Assembly: GCF_014303395.1 (NCBI RefSeq)
Contig: NZ_CP060298.1
Span: 1,860,001-1,924,000, forward strand
Length of the DNA: 64,000 bases
Reading direction: 5' to 3'
Source: Nakamurella sp. PAMC28650
GTDB taxonomy: Bacteria; Actinomycetota; Actinomycetes; Mycobacteriales; Nakamurellaceae
The stretch's first letter is position 1. Each line of letters begins with the position of its first letter. Positions 41,126-50,411 of this stretch are shown one piece after another. The position numbers and the translations under genes are program-made. The notes under the pieces are model-generated. The model did not search any database and had not been told where the DNA came from. It was given only the letters and a program-made list of their open reading frames with translations.

Positions 41126-42023
41126 CGTGAGTGACGTGACGGAGCTGCCCGAAGTGCGCGGCACCCAGCGCCGCAGTGTCGCCGACCACACGGAGGCCTT
41201 CGTCCGGACGGTTCCCACGGTGCTGGTACGGGCCAGGGGCAATTCGACGAGACGTCGCCGCCGCATCCCGCGCATCGTCAGCAAGGCGATCAGTCCGGTG
41301 GCGCTGGTCGGTCTGTGGCAGGTCGCCAGTTCGCAGGGATGGCTGTCGGACAACACGCTGGCGTCGCCGGCGCGGGTGCTCTCGAAAGCGAAGGAACTGC
41401 TGGGCACCGGCGAGTTGCAGTCGGCCATCTCGGCGTCGGCCACCCGGGTGGGATTCGGTCTGCTGTTCGGACTGTCGGCGGCGCTCGTCCTGGCCGTGGT
41501 GTCCGGGCTCTTCCGCTGGGGCGAGGACCTGGTCGACGCGCCGATCCAGATGTTGCGAACCATTCCCGTGGTCGGGCTGATCCCGTTGCTGATCATCTGG
41601 TTCGGGATCGGCGAGGAACCCAAGATCGTCCTGATCGCGCTGGGGGTCTTCTTCCCGCTGTACCTCAATCTGTTCGCCGGCATCCGAGGTACCGATCCGA
41701 CCCTGGTGGAGGCCGGCCGCACGGTCGGCCTGAACCGGTGGGCCCAGGTCCGCCACGTCATCCTGCCGTCTGCTCTACCCAGTGCGCTGGTCGGGCTGCG
41801 CTATTCGATCGGTGTCTCGTGGCTCATCCTGGTCTTCGCCGAAACCATCAACGCCACATCGGGTATCGGTTTCCTGATCAACCAGGCACGCGACTTCTAC
41901 GAGACCGACACCATCTTGCTCTGCCTGGTGCTCTACGCGCTGCTCGGGCTCGTCGCCGACGTGCTGGTCCGTGGACTCGGAAAGGTGGTGCTGTCATGGC
42001 GGCCGACGTTCGCGACGAGTTGA
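41106..42023 (+). CDS. ABC transporter permease (SsuC-like)
   Basis: 305 residues from GTG 41106, overlapping the binding-protein gene; GTG 41127 is an alternative. BPD-type permease with about six membrane segments and the EAA-like loop DPTLVEAGRTVGLNRWAQVRHVILPSALPSALVGLRYSIG. SsuC/TauC features include IQMLRTIPVVGLIPLLIIWFGIGEEPKI and FAETINATSGIGFLINQARDF. Works with the neighbouring binding protein and ATPase. Confidence 0.93.
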   Translation: MSTLSADVSDVTELPEVRGTQRRSVADHTEAFVRTVPTVLVRARGNSTRRRRRIPRIVSKAISPVALVGLWQVASSQGWLSDNTLASPARVLSKAKELLGTGELQSAISASATRVGFGLLFGLSAALVLAVVSGLFRWGEDLVDAPIQMLRTIPVVGLIPLLIIWFGIGEEPKIVLIALGVFFPLYLNLFAGIRGTDPTLVEAGRTVGLNRWAQVRHVILPSALPSALVGLRYSIGVSWLILVFAETINATSGIGFLINQARDFYETDTILLCLVLYALLGLVADVLVRGLGKVVLSWRPTFATS

Positions 42024-42733
42024 GACCGTCCGCCGCCGGGCGGAGCGCGGTGCGGGTACGGGGACTGTCCAAATCCTTCGGTGACCGTTCGATCATCGAG
42101 AACCTCGACCTGGACATCGCTCCCGGCGAGTTCGTGGTGCTGCTCGGGGCCAGTGGCTGCGGCAAGAGCACTCTGCTGCGGGTGCTGGCCGACCTGGACC
42201 GCGAGGTGTCGGGGGTCATCGAGGTGGCGGCGCAGCGTGCCGTCGCCTTCCAGTCACCGCGGTTGCCGTGGAAGAGGGTGTGGCGCAACATCGTTCTCGG
42301 GCTGCCGGGCCGTCCGAGCCGGAGTAGGGCTGATGCGGCCCTCGCCGAGGTGGGACTGGGCCACCGGGCGGACGTGTGGCCCAGGGTGCTGTCCGGCGGC
42401 GAAGCCCAGCGGGTGTCCCTGGCCAGGGCTCTGGTCAGGGAACCCGACCTACTGCTCCTGGACGAGCCCTTCTCGGCACTCGATGCCCTGACGCGGTTGA
42501 CCGCTCAGTCCTTGGTGGCGGACCTCTGGGCGCTGCACCGGTGTGCGGTGCTGCTGGTCACCCACGACGTCGAGGAAGCGCTGCTGCTGGCCGACCGGGT
42601 CCTGGTGATGGATCGCGGGGTCATCGCACACGAGGTCAGGGTCGAGTTGCCAAGACCCCGCGATATCGTTGACCCCGGGCTGGTGTCGATGCGCGGCGAA
42701 CTTCTGGAGCGACTCGGTGTCATCGACCACTGA
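41996..42733 (+). CDS. ABC transporter ATP-binding protein (SsuB-like)
   Basis: 245 residues from ATG 41996, overlapping the permease end by 28 bases. Walker A GASGCGKST, signature LSGGEAQRVSLARAL, Walker B LLLLDEPFSALD, switch His in LLVTHDVEEAL. The short form with QSPRLPWKRVWRNIVLGL in the Q-loop is typical of SsuB/TauB. Energises the sulfonate-type importer. The next gene, the broken FAD oxidase, starts inside its 3' end. Confidence 0.95.
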   Translation: MAADVRDELRPSAAGRSAVRVRGLSKSFGDRSIIENLDLDIAPGEFVVLLGASGCGKSTLLRVLADLDREVSGVIEVAAQRAVAFQSPRLPWKRVWRNIVLGLPGRPSRSRADAALAEVGLGHRADVWPRVLSGGEAQRVSLARALVREPDLLLLDEPFSALDALTRLTAQSLVADLWALHRCAVLLVTHDVEEALLLADRVLVMDRGVIAHEVRVELPRPRDIVDPGLVSMRGELLERLGVIDH

Positions 42734-44219
42734 GAGCGAGCACCGCGAAACCACCGACCATCTCGACAACTCGGTCGCGGCGACGAACCGTCGGTGGGCG
42801 TTCCTGACCCAGTTGCGCACGTCGCTGCCACGGGACCGGCTGGCCACCTCGCTCGAGGACCGGGAACGGGCCTGCACGGACCGGTCGGGTATCCGCCTGC
42901 CCGGAATGCCGATGGCGATCGCCTTCCCGCAATCGGTCCAGGAGGTCCAGATCCTGCTGCGGGCGGCCACGGCGCACTCGATCACGGTGATACCCCGGGG
43001 GAGCGGCACCGGATTGTCCGGCGGCGCGGTCGCCGCCGACGATTCGCTGGTGGTCTCGACAGAACGCCTGACCCGCATCCTGGAGATCCTCCCGGATGAC
43101 GAGATCGCAGTCGTGGAAGCAGGTGTCATCACGGCCGACCTGGACCGGACGGCGGAGCAGCACGGCCTGACGTACGCGCCGGATCCGGCCAGCCACGAGA
43201 TCTCCAGCATCGGCGGCAACATAGCGACCAACGCGGGCGGGCTGCACTGCACCAAGTACGGTGTCACGCGTGACTCGGTGCTCGGCCTGACCGTGGTGCT
43301 GGCCGACGGGACGCTGCTGCGAACTGGCCGACGCACCATCAAGGGCGTCACCGGGTTCGACCTGACCTCGCTGTTCGTCGGGTCCGAGGGTGCCCTCGGG
43401 ATCGTCGTCGAGGCTGTCCTGCGTCTTCGGCCACGCCCGGTGCGGACCGCCACCCTCACCGCCTTCTTCCCGTCCGCGGAGGGCGCAGCGCAAGGGGTGT
43501 TGGCGGTCGTGCGGTCCCGGGTGCAGGCGAGCGTGCTCGAGTTCTTGGACTCGGGGGCGCTGCAAGCCATCGATCGTGCGCAGCAAACGGATCTGGCGGC
43601 CCGGGGAAACGCGCTCCTGATTGCCCAGACGGACGGCTAGGGCGCCGATCTCGAGGCCGAAGAACTGGCCGACGCCCTGACGACGGTCGGCGCGACGGTG
43701 GAGCGGCTCGACGAACTGCAGGCGGCCAGATATCTCTGGCTGCGGCGGTCGGGACGGGGCCCGATCATCGACAGCTGGCTGGTCGGCGAGGATGTCGCCG
43801 TACCGAGATCGGCGCTTGCGCAGATGATCACCATCATCGGCGAGATCGGCACCGACCACTGCTTGGAGGTGGAGGTCGTCGCGCACGCCGGCGACGGCAA
43901 TCTGCATCCGGTCCTGTCGGTCCACCGGTCCGAGGCCGACGGCGGTGTCGCTCCCGAGCGCCTGCACCGAGCGGCGGACGAGTTGGTTAGGGCAGCACTG
44001 GCTCTCGGCGGCACCATCAGCGGGGAGCACGGGATCGGCATCGCCAAACGGAAATGGCTGGCCCAGGAATTGGGACCGAGGAGCCTGGAACTCCAGCGCA
44101 GCATGGCCAGGGTCTTCGATCCGGCCGGGATCCTGGTGCCGCAGAGCTGGCTGGCGCCGGTCTCGACGGCGGCGGATGCGCCGCCGAACTCGGGCGGGCC
44201 GGGATCGCCGGCACGGTAG
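42717..44219 (+). pseudogene. FAD-linked oxidase (GlcD-like) with an internal amber codon
   Basis: From GTG 42717 (GGAG upstream) one continuous frame of about 500 codons encodes an FAD-binding type 4 oxidase. The p-cresol methylhydroxylase-type FAD domain is visible (VIPRGSGTGLSGGAVA, SSIGGNIATNAGGLHCTKYGVTRDSVLG, LTSLFVGSEGALGI), followed by the C-terminal cap with the GlcD-type VEVVAHAGDGNLHPVLS and TISGEHGIGIAKRKWL. The frame is cut by a single TAG at 43638-43640 (TDG-stop-GADLEAEEL). Everything on both sides is in the same frame and well conserved, so one point mutation explains it. Located last in the transporter operon, it would have oxidised a 2-hydroxy acid freed from the imported compound. 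Confidence 0.82.
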
Positions 44220-44303
44220 TGCAGCTCGCGATGAACCATCACCCGCGCGCGCCCGCGCGGCTCGCCGACCTGGCTGCGGCGGGGGTACGTGCGGAGCCGT
44301 TCC

Positions 44304-45038
44304 CTACTGAACCGGGATCAGATTCCAGCGTCGGAACAACTCTTCCGCCCGATCGAGCCCGGGGATGACGAGATCTGCGCCGAGGTCGGCCATCGACTCC
44401 ATCGAATGCCGACCGGTGGCCACCAGTGCGCAGTGCACGCCGATAGCCCTGGCGCACAGCAGGTCCCGGGGAGTGTCGCCGACGATCCAGCACTGGTCCG
44501 GCCCGTCCGCCCACCGATGCGCGACGACCCGGTCCAGTGCGAGCTGCGCCACCGCGGCGCGGCTCTGGGCATGGTCGCCGAACCCGCCCAGATCCGGTTC
44601 GATCGGGGGGACGAGCCCGGCCGACTCGAGTTTGAGCCGCCCGACGCTCTCGATGTTCCCGGTGACCACGGTCTGCCGGACACCGGCCGCCTCCAGCCGG
44701 GCCAGTACCGCCGCGGCGCCGGGCAGCGGGCGCAGGTTGGCCCGGAAATCGTCGATCCGGCTCATCACGATCTCGTGCAGCCGGGCGAGGACCTGCGGAA
44801 CCAGTGCCGGGTCGCTGTCGATCGAGGTCAACAGCGTCGACGCGATTTCGGCATCGATCCGTCCGCCGAGGTCCAGATTGCGCCCGTCCGGACGCCGCCC
44901 GGCCACGTCCTGGATCGCATCGAGGAAGGCCCGGCTCGAGATCCCGCCGGTGGTCGAGAGAGTCCCGTCGATGTCCCAGAGCACCACCGTCACCGGCAGT
45001 CGTTCGGGTTCGCACGTGGTCGGGGCGGGATCGGGCAC
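44304..45038 (-). CDS. HAD superfamily phosphatase (phosphoglycolate phosphatase-like)
   Basis: 244 residues. Motif I VVLWDIDGTLSTTGG (DxDGT), motif II VVTGNIESV, and the acidic motif IV in CWIVGDTPRDLLCARAIG. A helical cap domain lies between motif I and II. Similar to Gph/PGP-like phosphatases acting on small phosphate esters. It reads toward the FAD oxidase pseudogene; a relation to its glycolate-oxidase-like neighbour is possible but unproven. Confidence 0.88.
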   Translation of the reverse strand: MPDPAPTTCEPERLPVTVVLWDIDGTLSTTGGISSRAFLDAIQDVAGRRPDGRNLDLGGRIDAEIASTLLTSIDSDPALVPQVLARLHEIVMSRIDDFRANLRPLPGAAAVLARLEAAGVRQTVVTGNIESVGRLKLESAGLVPPIEPDLGGFGDHAQSRAAVAQLALDRVVAHRWADGPDQCWIVGDTPRDLLCARAIGVHCALVATGRHSMESMADLGADLVIPGLDRAEELFRRWNLIPVQ

Positions 45039-45125
45039 AGCAGGTCCTCTCGAGCAGGTGTCACCTGCCTACCGCAGATGTGACAACAGAACAACACATC
45101 AGATCGGGCCGCGGCGCAGCAGCCC

Positions 45126-46517
45126 TCAGCAGTTGCGCAGGAACCGGTCCAGCACTCGCGTGCCGAACTCCAGCGCGTCGACCGGTACCCGCTCGTCGAT
45201 GCCGTGGAACAACGCCGAGAAGTTGAGGTCGGCGGGCAACTTCAAGGGCGCGAAGCCGAAATGCCGGATGCCGAGTTCGGCGAAGGACTTCGCGTCGGTC
45301 CCGGCGGAGAGCATGTACGGCAACACCATCGCTCCCGGATCCTCGGCCACCAGCGCGGCGGTCATCGCGTCCACGAGCGCACCGTCGAACGTCGTGGCCA
45401 CCGGGGGGAGATCGTCCCACTCACGTTCGATGTCCGGCCCCAGGATGTCGGCCAGCTCGTCGTAGAACAGGCCCTCACGTCCGGGCAGGATCCGGCAGTC
45501 CACCGTTGCCTCGGCCAGGGACGGCACCACATTGCCCTTGTAGCCGGCGTGAAAGGTGGTCACGGTGGCGGTGTCCCGCAGGGTGGCCCCGACGATGCGG
45601 GACAGATTGCCGAGTCTGGCCACCGCCGCATCCAGATCGTCCTCTGGGAAGTCCATCCCGGTCAGGTCCGTGACACCGGCCAGGAACTCCTGCAGCGCCG
45701 GCGTGATGATCTGCGGGAACCGGTGGTCCTGCAGGCGCGTGATCCCGGCGGCGAGCTTGGCCACCGCATTGTCGGTGTTCAGCATGGAGGCGTGACCCGG
45801 TGTGCCGCGGGTCTTCAGCCGCATCCAGGTGACGCCCTTCTCGGCCGTCTCGATCAGGTAGGCGCGCACCGGGTCACCGGAGACGCCGGTGAAGGTCTCG
45901 GAGAATCCGCCGACCTCACCGATGGCTTCTGTGACCCCTTCGAACAGGTCGGGACGGTGGCGCACCAGCCATTTCGCGCCGAAGAACCCACCCGATTCCT
46001 CGTCGGCCAGGAAGGCGAACACCAGATCGCGCGGTGGCAGCACGCCGTCGGTGGCGAACTGGCGCAACACCGCGAGGGACATGGCGATTATGTCCTTCAT
46101 GTCGACGGCTCCGCGACCCCAGAGATAGCCGTCCTTCACCTCACCGGAGAGCGGGTGCACCGACCACTGCGCAGGCTCGGCGGGGACGACGTCCAGGTGT
46201 CCGTGGATGAGCAGCGCGCCGCGGGTGGGGTCCGCGCCGGCCAGCCGGACGATGACGTTGCCGCGCCCCGGCGCGCCGGACTCCACGTAGACGGGATCCA
46301 GACCCACCTCGGACAGTTTCTCGGCCACCCATTCCGCCGCGGCCCGCTCGGTGATGCTGGAACCCGCGTCACCGGTGTTGGTGCTGTCGATCCGGATCAG
46401 CTGGTGGGCCAGCTCCAGGACCTCGCGCTGCGCGGCCGATGGCGGAGCGGCCGGTGGCGGGGCTGCTGGCGTGCTTGCCTCTGACGTCCGGGCGTCCGAC
46501 CTGGGCGCCGGCGTCAC
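45126..46517 (-). CDS. M20 family metallohydrolase (deacylase/dipeptidase)
   Basis: 463 residues. M20 metal and catalytic motifs: LLIHGHLDVVPA (HxD), GRGAVDMKD, ADEESGGFFGA (general-base Glu plus metal Glu), and GTDAKSFAELGIRHFGF near the end for the last His. The dimerisation domain lies between (GVTWMRLKTRGTPGHASM). Such enzymes remove acyl or acetyl groups from amino acids or cleave dipeptides. Its GTG start overlaps the GNAT gene's stop (GTGA), and it is the last gene of a four-gene operon under a SAM-IV riboswitch. Deacetylation of an N-acetyl cysteine derivative is the expected job. Confidence 0.88.
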   Translation of the reverse strand: MTPAPRSDARTSEASTPAAPPPAAPPSAAQREVLELAHQLIRIDSTNTGDAGSSITERAAAEWVAEKLSEVGLDPVYVESGAPGRGNVIVRLAGADPTRGALLIHGHLDVVPAEPAQWSVHPLSGEVKDGYLWGRGAVDMKDIIAMSLAVLRQFATDGVLPPRDLVFAFLADEESGGFFGAKWLVRHRPDLFEGVTEAIGEVGGFSETFTGVSGDPVRAYLIETAEKGVTWMRLKTRGTPGHASMLNTDNAVAKLAAGITRLQDHRFPQIITPALQEFLAGVTDLTGMDFPEDDLDAAVARLGNLSRIVGATLRDTATVTTFHAGYKGNVVPSLAEATVDCRILPGREGLFYDELADILGPDIEREWDDLPPVATTFDGALVDAMTAALVAEDPGAMVLPYMLSAGTDAKSFAELGIRHFGFAPLKLPADLNFSALFHGIDERVPVDALEFGTRVLDRFLRNC

Positions 46518-47353
46518 TGGATCGGCACCGTCACGCTCAGGAAGTCGGTGATCCGGCGGAGCCGGAACCCGATCGACTCGTACAGGCGGATGGCAGCGGT
46601 ATTACCCGCCGCGGCGTGGAGGAAGACCTGGTCGCCCTCCGCGGAGACGTCTGCCGCCACCGCCCTCACCAGGCGTGTGCCCAGGCCCTGTCCCCGGTAG
46701 CCGGGATCGGTGCAGACCGCGCTGATCTCGACCCATCCCCGCGGGTGCATCCGCCGCCCGGCCATCGCGACCAGGGCGCTGTTGCGGCGGATGCCGAGGT
46801 AGCCGCCGAGTTCGACGGTGCGGGAGCGGAACGGGCCCGGCCGGGTGCGTCGGATCAGGTCGAGAATCTCCGGCGCATCCGTCAGGGACAGCGGTTCCGC
46901 TTCCGGATCGGGCGCCTTCTCCAGCCCGACGTCGACGAGCTGGACGCCGCCGCCGACGGAGGAGTACGCCCAGCCGGGTGGGGGTCGCACGTCGTCACCG
47001 GCGACCGCGAAGGTCCCGCCCTCACCGACCAGCTGGGCGACGTCGATCCACGCCTGCGGGTCCCGGTGATCCTCCAGCGCGACGAACGGACCGATCTCCG
47101 GTCGGTATCTGGCCGCCCGGCCGATCCGTTCGGCGAACCGGGCCTGCGGCCCGGTCAGCGCAGCCCACGCCACGTTGTCCAGGACCGGGTCCCCGATCGT
47201 GAGGTCCTGCCGAGCTGCGAGCGCGGCCAGCGGCGGGAGATCCCGCTGCTGATCGACACCCCGCTGATCGACACCCTGCTGATCGGCACCCCGCTGATCG
47301 ACACCCTGCTGATCGGCACCCCGCTGATCGACACCCTGCTGACCCACGCTCAC
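46514..47353 (-). CDS. GNAT family N-acetyltransferase
   Basis: 279 residues. The acetyl-CoA site is in VCTDPGYRGQGLGTRLVRAV, with LHAAAGNTAAIRLYESIGFRLRR after it, in the C-terminal third; the N-terminal ~150 residues are family-like but divergent (RIGRAARYRPEIGPFVALEDHRDPQAW). Residues ~7-36 form a repeat GVDQRGADQQ (three units) from a 30-bp DNA repeat and are probably not functional. Starts at GTG 47353, overlapping the stop of the monooxygenase gene. In the operon it would N-acetylate an S-substituted cysteine before oxidation. Confidence 0.85.
   Translation of the reverse strand: MSVGQQGVDQRGADQQGVDQRGADQQGVDQRGVDQQRDLPPLAALAARQDLTIGDPVLDNVAWAALTGPQARFAERIGRAARYRPEIGPFVALEDHRDPQAWIDVAQLVGEGGTFAVAGDDVRPPPGWAYSSVGGGVQLVDVGLEKAPDPEAEPLSLTDAPEILDLIRRTRPGPFRSRTVELGGYLGIRRNSALVAMAGRRMHPRGWVEISAVCTDPGYRGQGLGTRLVRAVAADVSAEGDQVFLHAAAGNTAAIRLYESIGFRLRRITDFLSVTVPIQ
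47247..47340. repeat. 30-bp tandem repeat inside the GNAT gene
   Basis: Units alternate CTGATCGACACC and CTGATCGGCACC separated by CCG or CTG, giving a 30-bp period in about three copies (15-bp half period). In frame, encoding GVDQRGADQQ repeats at the N-terminus of the acetyltransferase. Confidence 0.85.
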
Positions 47354-48747
47354 GAGGCCGCACCGGATCCGGCACGGGCCCGCGTCCGGGCCGCCGGAGT
47401 CGTCAGACCCAGGTGATCGCGCAGCGTCGTCCCCTGGTACTCGGCGCGGAAGACGCCGCGCTCCTGCAGGATCGGCACCACCTTGTCCGCGAATTCGCCG
47501 AGGCCGTCCGGAGTGATGTGCGGCACGAGGATGAATCCGTCACTGGCGTCGGCCTGCACGTATTCGTCGATGGTGGTGGCCACCGTCTCCGCGGTGCCGA
47601 TGAAGTTCTGCCGCGCGGTCTTCTCGACCACCACGTCGCGGAGCGAGAGTCCCCTCGCCTCGGCCAGTTCCCGCCATTCGTTCGCCACGGCCACCGGATC
47701 GGCATTCATCCGGACACTGGCCCGACCCTTGGCGATGGTGTTCTCGCCCACGAGAGGGTCGACGCTCGGCAGCGGGCCGTCCGGATCGTAGGAGCTCAGA
47801 TCGCGGTTCCAGAGCTGCTCGGCGAACTTGATCGCCGTCTGCCCGCTGACCTGCTGCCGCCGGACGTGGGCGGCGTACTCCTGCGCCTCGGCCTCGGTGT
47901 CACCGAGGATGAAGGTGGCGGCCGGGAGCACGAGCAGCTCGTCATGACGGCGTCCGTACTGCGCGAGCCTCCTCTTCACGTCACGGTAGAAGGCCTGACC
48001 AGCGTCCAGGGTGCCGTGCCGGGTGAAGATGGCATCGGCGGTGGAGGCGGCGAACTCGCGGCCCTCGTCGGAGTCGCCGGCCTGGAAGATCACCGGACGC
48101 CCCTGGGGGCTGCGGGGCACGTTGAAGTGCCCCTCGATGTCGAAATGATCGTCGTGGACAGAGAACTCACCGGGACTACCGTGCCGCAGGAATGTTCCGG
48201 TCTCCTTGTCCGCGACGATCTCGTCACCGTTCCAGGAGTCGAACAGTTCGGCGGCGGCGCTCAGAAAGCTCCTGGCCCGCCCGTACCGCTCGTCCTGGGC
48301 GAGAAAGCCTCCACGACGGAAGTTCTCACCGGTGAAGGCGTCCCAGGAGGTGACCACGTTCCAGGCCGCCCGGCCGCCCGAGAGATGGTCGAGGGTGGCG
48401 AACTGGCGGGCCACGTCATAGGGCTCGTTGAAGGTGGAGTTGATCGTGCCCGTCAGCCCGATCCGCTGCGTGACGGCCGCGAGAGCAGTCAGCACACCGA
48501 AGGTGTCGGGCCGTCCGACCACATCGAGGTCGTAGATCTTGCCGTTCTGCTCACGCAGGCGCAGACCCTCGGCCAGGAACAGGAAGTCGAACTTCGCGCC
48601 CTCGGCGATCTGGGCGAATCGCCGGAACGACTCGAACTCGATGTGGCTGCCCGACCGGGGGTCGCTCCACACGGTCGTGTTGTTGACGCCGGGGAAGTGC
48701 GCGGCCAGATGCACCTGCTTGCGGGGCCCGCCCTGCGTGTTCGTCAT
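47350..48747 (-). CDS. FMN-dependent LLM-class monooxygenase, NtaA/SnaA/DszA type
   Basis: 465 residues of the luciferase-like superfamily, NtaA branch: VHLAAHFPGVNNTTVWSDPRSGSHIEFESFRRFAQIAEGAKFDFLFLAEG, LTALAAVTQRIGLTGTINSTFNEPYDVARQFATLDHLSGGRAAWNVVTSW, RSPQGRPVIFQAGDSDEGREFAA. These enzymes use reduced FMN from a partner reductase and O2; characterised relatives include DmoA, CmoJ and YxeK, which cut C-S bonds in alkyl thioethers. ATGA overlap with the upstream monooxygenase and GTGA overlap with the GNAT gene make a tightly coupled operon. Confidence 0.92.
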   Translation of the reverse strand: MTNTQGGPRKQVHLAAHFPGVNNTTVWSDPRSGSHIEFESFRRFAQIAEGAKFDFLFLAEGLRLREQNGKIYDLDVVGRPDTFGVLTALAAVTQRIGLTGTINSTFNEPYDVARQFATLDHLSGGRAAWNVVTSWDAFTGENFRRGGFLAQDERYGRARSFLSAAAELFDSWNGDEIVADKETGTFLRHGSPGEFSVHDDHFDIEGHFNVPRSPQGRPVIFQAGDSDEGREFAASTADAIFTRHGTLDAGQAFYRDVKRRLAQYGRRHDELLVLPAATFILGDTEAEAQEYAAHVRRQQVSGQTAIKFAEQLWNRDLSSYDPDGPLPSVDPLVGENTIAKGRASVRMNADPVAVANEWRELAEARGLSLRDVVVEKTARQNFIGTAETVATTIDEYVQADASDGFILVPHITPDGLGEFADKVVPILQERGVFRAEYQGTTLRDHLGLTTPAARTRARAGSGAAS

Positions 48748-50003
48748 GCGGAGACTCCTTCGGCAGCGACCGGAGCGGCAGCGGCCCTGGCGTAGCGGTT
48801 CGCCGGTCGCTCGAGCCCGAGAAGTCCTCGAAGCGAGTCGGCTTCGTACCGGGACCGGAACAGTCCGCGGGACTGCAGCTCCGGCACCAGGGCGCCGGTG
48901 ATCGCGTTCAGGTCATCCGGCAGGGCCCCTGGGCGCAGCCGGTAGCCGCTGATCCCGACGGACTGCCACTGCGCGAGCAGATCGGCCAGTGCGGCCGCCG
49001 ACCCGGCGAAGATACGGGCGTCGGAGCGGTACTCCGCGCGGGCGAGGCGATCCAGGCGCGACTTCCGGTCGGCGCCGGATTCCGATTGGTCGTCCAGGAA
49101 CACCACCAGGTCGGCGAACACTGCGAGATCCGCCTCCGCGCGGCCGATGTCCGCCTGCGCCGCGCGAACCTCGGCCACGATCCGCCCGGCATCGACGGTG
49201 TCGGTGGGCGTCACGAACACGATGTCGGCACTCGCGGCGGCACAACGGTAAGGAAGGCCGGAGTGGGCCAGCGCGGCCACGATCGGCTGACCCTGCGGGG
49301 GCCTCGGCACGATCGACGGACCCTTCACCGAGAAGTGCGACCCGTCGAAGTCGATGTAGTGGAGGCGGTCCCGGTCGATGAATCGCCCGGAAGCCGCGTC
49401 GCGGATCTCGGCGTCGTCCTCCCAGCTGTCCCAGAGCCGCCGTATTACCTCGACGTAGTCGACCAGCTCGCCGAAAAGTTCTGAGATCAGTTCGCCGGCA
49501 GCAGGTGTGGAGAGGTCGGCTGCGCCCGATTCCGGCAGGACCCGGCGACCGAAGTGCCTGGCCTCCTCGGCTCGGGGGGACACCTGCACGCGCACGCCGG
49601 CCCGCCCCGTGCTCACGTAGTCGAGGGTGGCGATGGCCTTCGAGACGTGGAAGGGCTCGGTGTGGGTGGCTGAAACGGTCGGGACGAGACCGATGTGGTG
49701 GGTCTGCGGCGCCACCCGATCGGCGATGAGCACCGCGTCCAGACGCCCCCTGACCTCGTCGGTCCGCTCGTTCGCCGGGTCCAGGCCTCTGGCCTGCAAT
49801 CCGAAGGAGTCCTCGATCGTCACGAGGTCGAGCAGCCCGCGTTCGGCCTCGCGGACCAGGTCCAGCCAGTACTGGGCGGTGAACAATTCGGCCGGACGGG
49901 CGGCGGGCTCCCGCCAGGCGGCCGGATGCCAGCCGGCCCCGTCGAGTGCCACCGCCAGGTGCAACGGGGCGGACCCGGGCGACCCAGGAAGAACTGAAGA
50001 CAT
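48744..50003 (-). CDS. LLM-class flavin-dependent monooxygenase (second copy)
   Basis: About 419 residues from ATG 50003 with AAAAGGTG upstream; ATG 50009 is possible. Blocks: HLAVALDGAGWHPAAW, EAERGLLDLVTIEDSFGLQ, GLVPTVSATHTEPFHVSKAIATLDYVSTGRAGVRVQVSP, DGSHFSVKGPSIVPRPPQGQPIVAALAHSG. It is more distant from the NtaA type than the next gene, closer to the FMN-dependent bacterial monooxygenases of sulfur clusters. First gene of the operon, 72 bases below the SAM-IV riboswitch. Needs FMNH2, likely from the reductases encoded on the other strand. Confidence 0.9.
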   Translation of the reverse strand: MSSVLPGSPGSAPLHLAVALDGAGWHPAAWREPAARPAELFTAQYWLDLVREAERGLLDLVTIEDSFGLQARGLDPANERTDEVRGRLDAVLIADRVAPQTHHIGLVPTVSATHTEPFHVSKAIATLDYVSTGRAGVRVQVSPRAEEARHFGRRVLPESGAADLSTPAAGELISELFGELVDYVEVIRRLWDSWEDDAEIRDAASGRFIDRDRLHYIDFDGSHFSVKGPSIVPRPPQGQPIVAALAHSGLPYRCAAASADIVFVTPTDTVDAGRIVAEVRAAQADIGRAEADLAVFADLVVFLDDQSESGADRKSRLDRLARAEYRSDARIFAGSAAALADLLAQWQSVGISGYRLRPGALPDDLNAITGALVPELQSRGLFRSRYEADSLRGLLGLERPANRYARAAAAPVAAEGVSA

Positions 50004-50074
50004 GACCATCACCTTTTCGGAACGGACGACGCCCGGTCCACGTTCGCGCTTGCGGAGCCGGATGGCTACCGCCA

Positions 50075-50152
50075 GGTCATCACCTGGAGCACCCCACCGC
50101 GGAGGAGGGTTGCCGGTCAGCAAGCCAGGGCCCATCGCTGACACTCGTTACC
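50075..50152 (-). ncRNA. SAM-IV-type riboswitch
   Basis: Minus-strand RNA starting GGUAACGAGUGUCAGC, core GCUUGCUGACCGGCAACC, then CUCCGCGGUGGGGUGCUCC and closing GGUGAUGACC. Same architecture as the copies at 22375 and 38239. Directly precedes the operon monooxygenase-monooxygenase-GNAT-M20, so that operon should be shut when SAM is abundant. Confidence 0.88.
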
Positions 50153-50411
50153 TGGGCGCAACGCTATCACCGGGTCCAGGCATTCCGGTCGCCCGATGCG
50201 GCCGTCGACGGTGGACCGCTGCGACCGCTCGCCACCGGATTTGCACCGTTCTCCCGCACTTCGGGAAACATCTTCGCCGTAGGTTTGTTGGAGTCTGGTG
50301 CGGGGTTGGCATCCGAAGGAGCAGGGACAGCGGCGTTCCCGCACGGCCAGGGATGGCCACGAGCGTGCGCAACAGCAGAGACCCGTCCGTGAGTGATGCA
50401 GCAGGAGTGAT
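50153..50411. promoter_or_regulatory. Divergent control region between the two sulfur operons
   Basis: About 260 bp with no gene of its own. It must contain the promoter of the riboswitch operon (leftward) and of the FMN-reductase operon (rightward; ribosome site AGGAGTGAT before ATG 50412). No riboswitch-like core is seen facing right. A short frame near 50353-50427 overlaps the start of the reductase but lacks the Cys-leader pattern. Confidence 0.4.
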
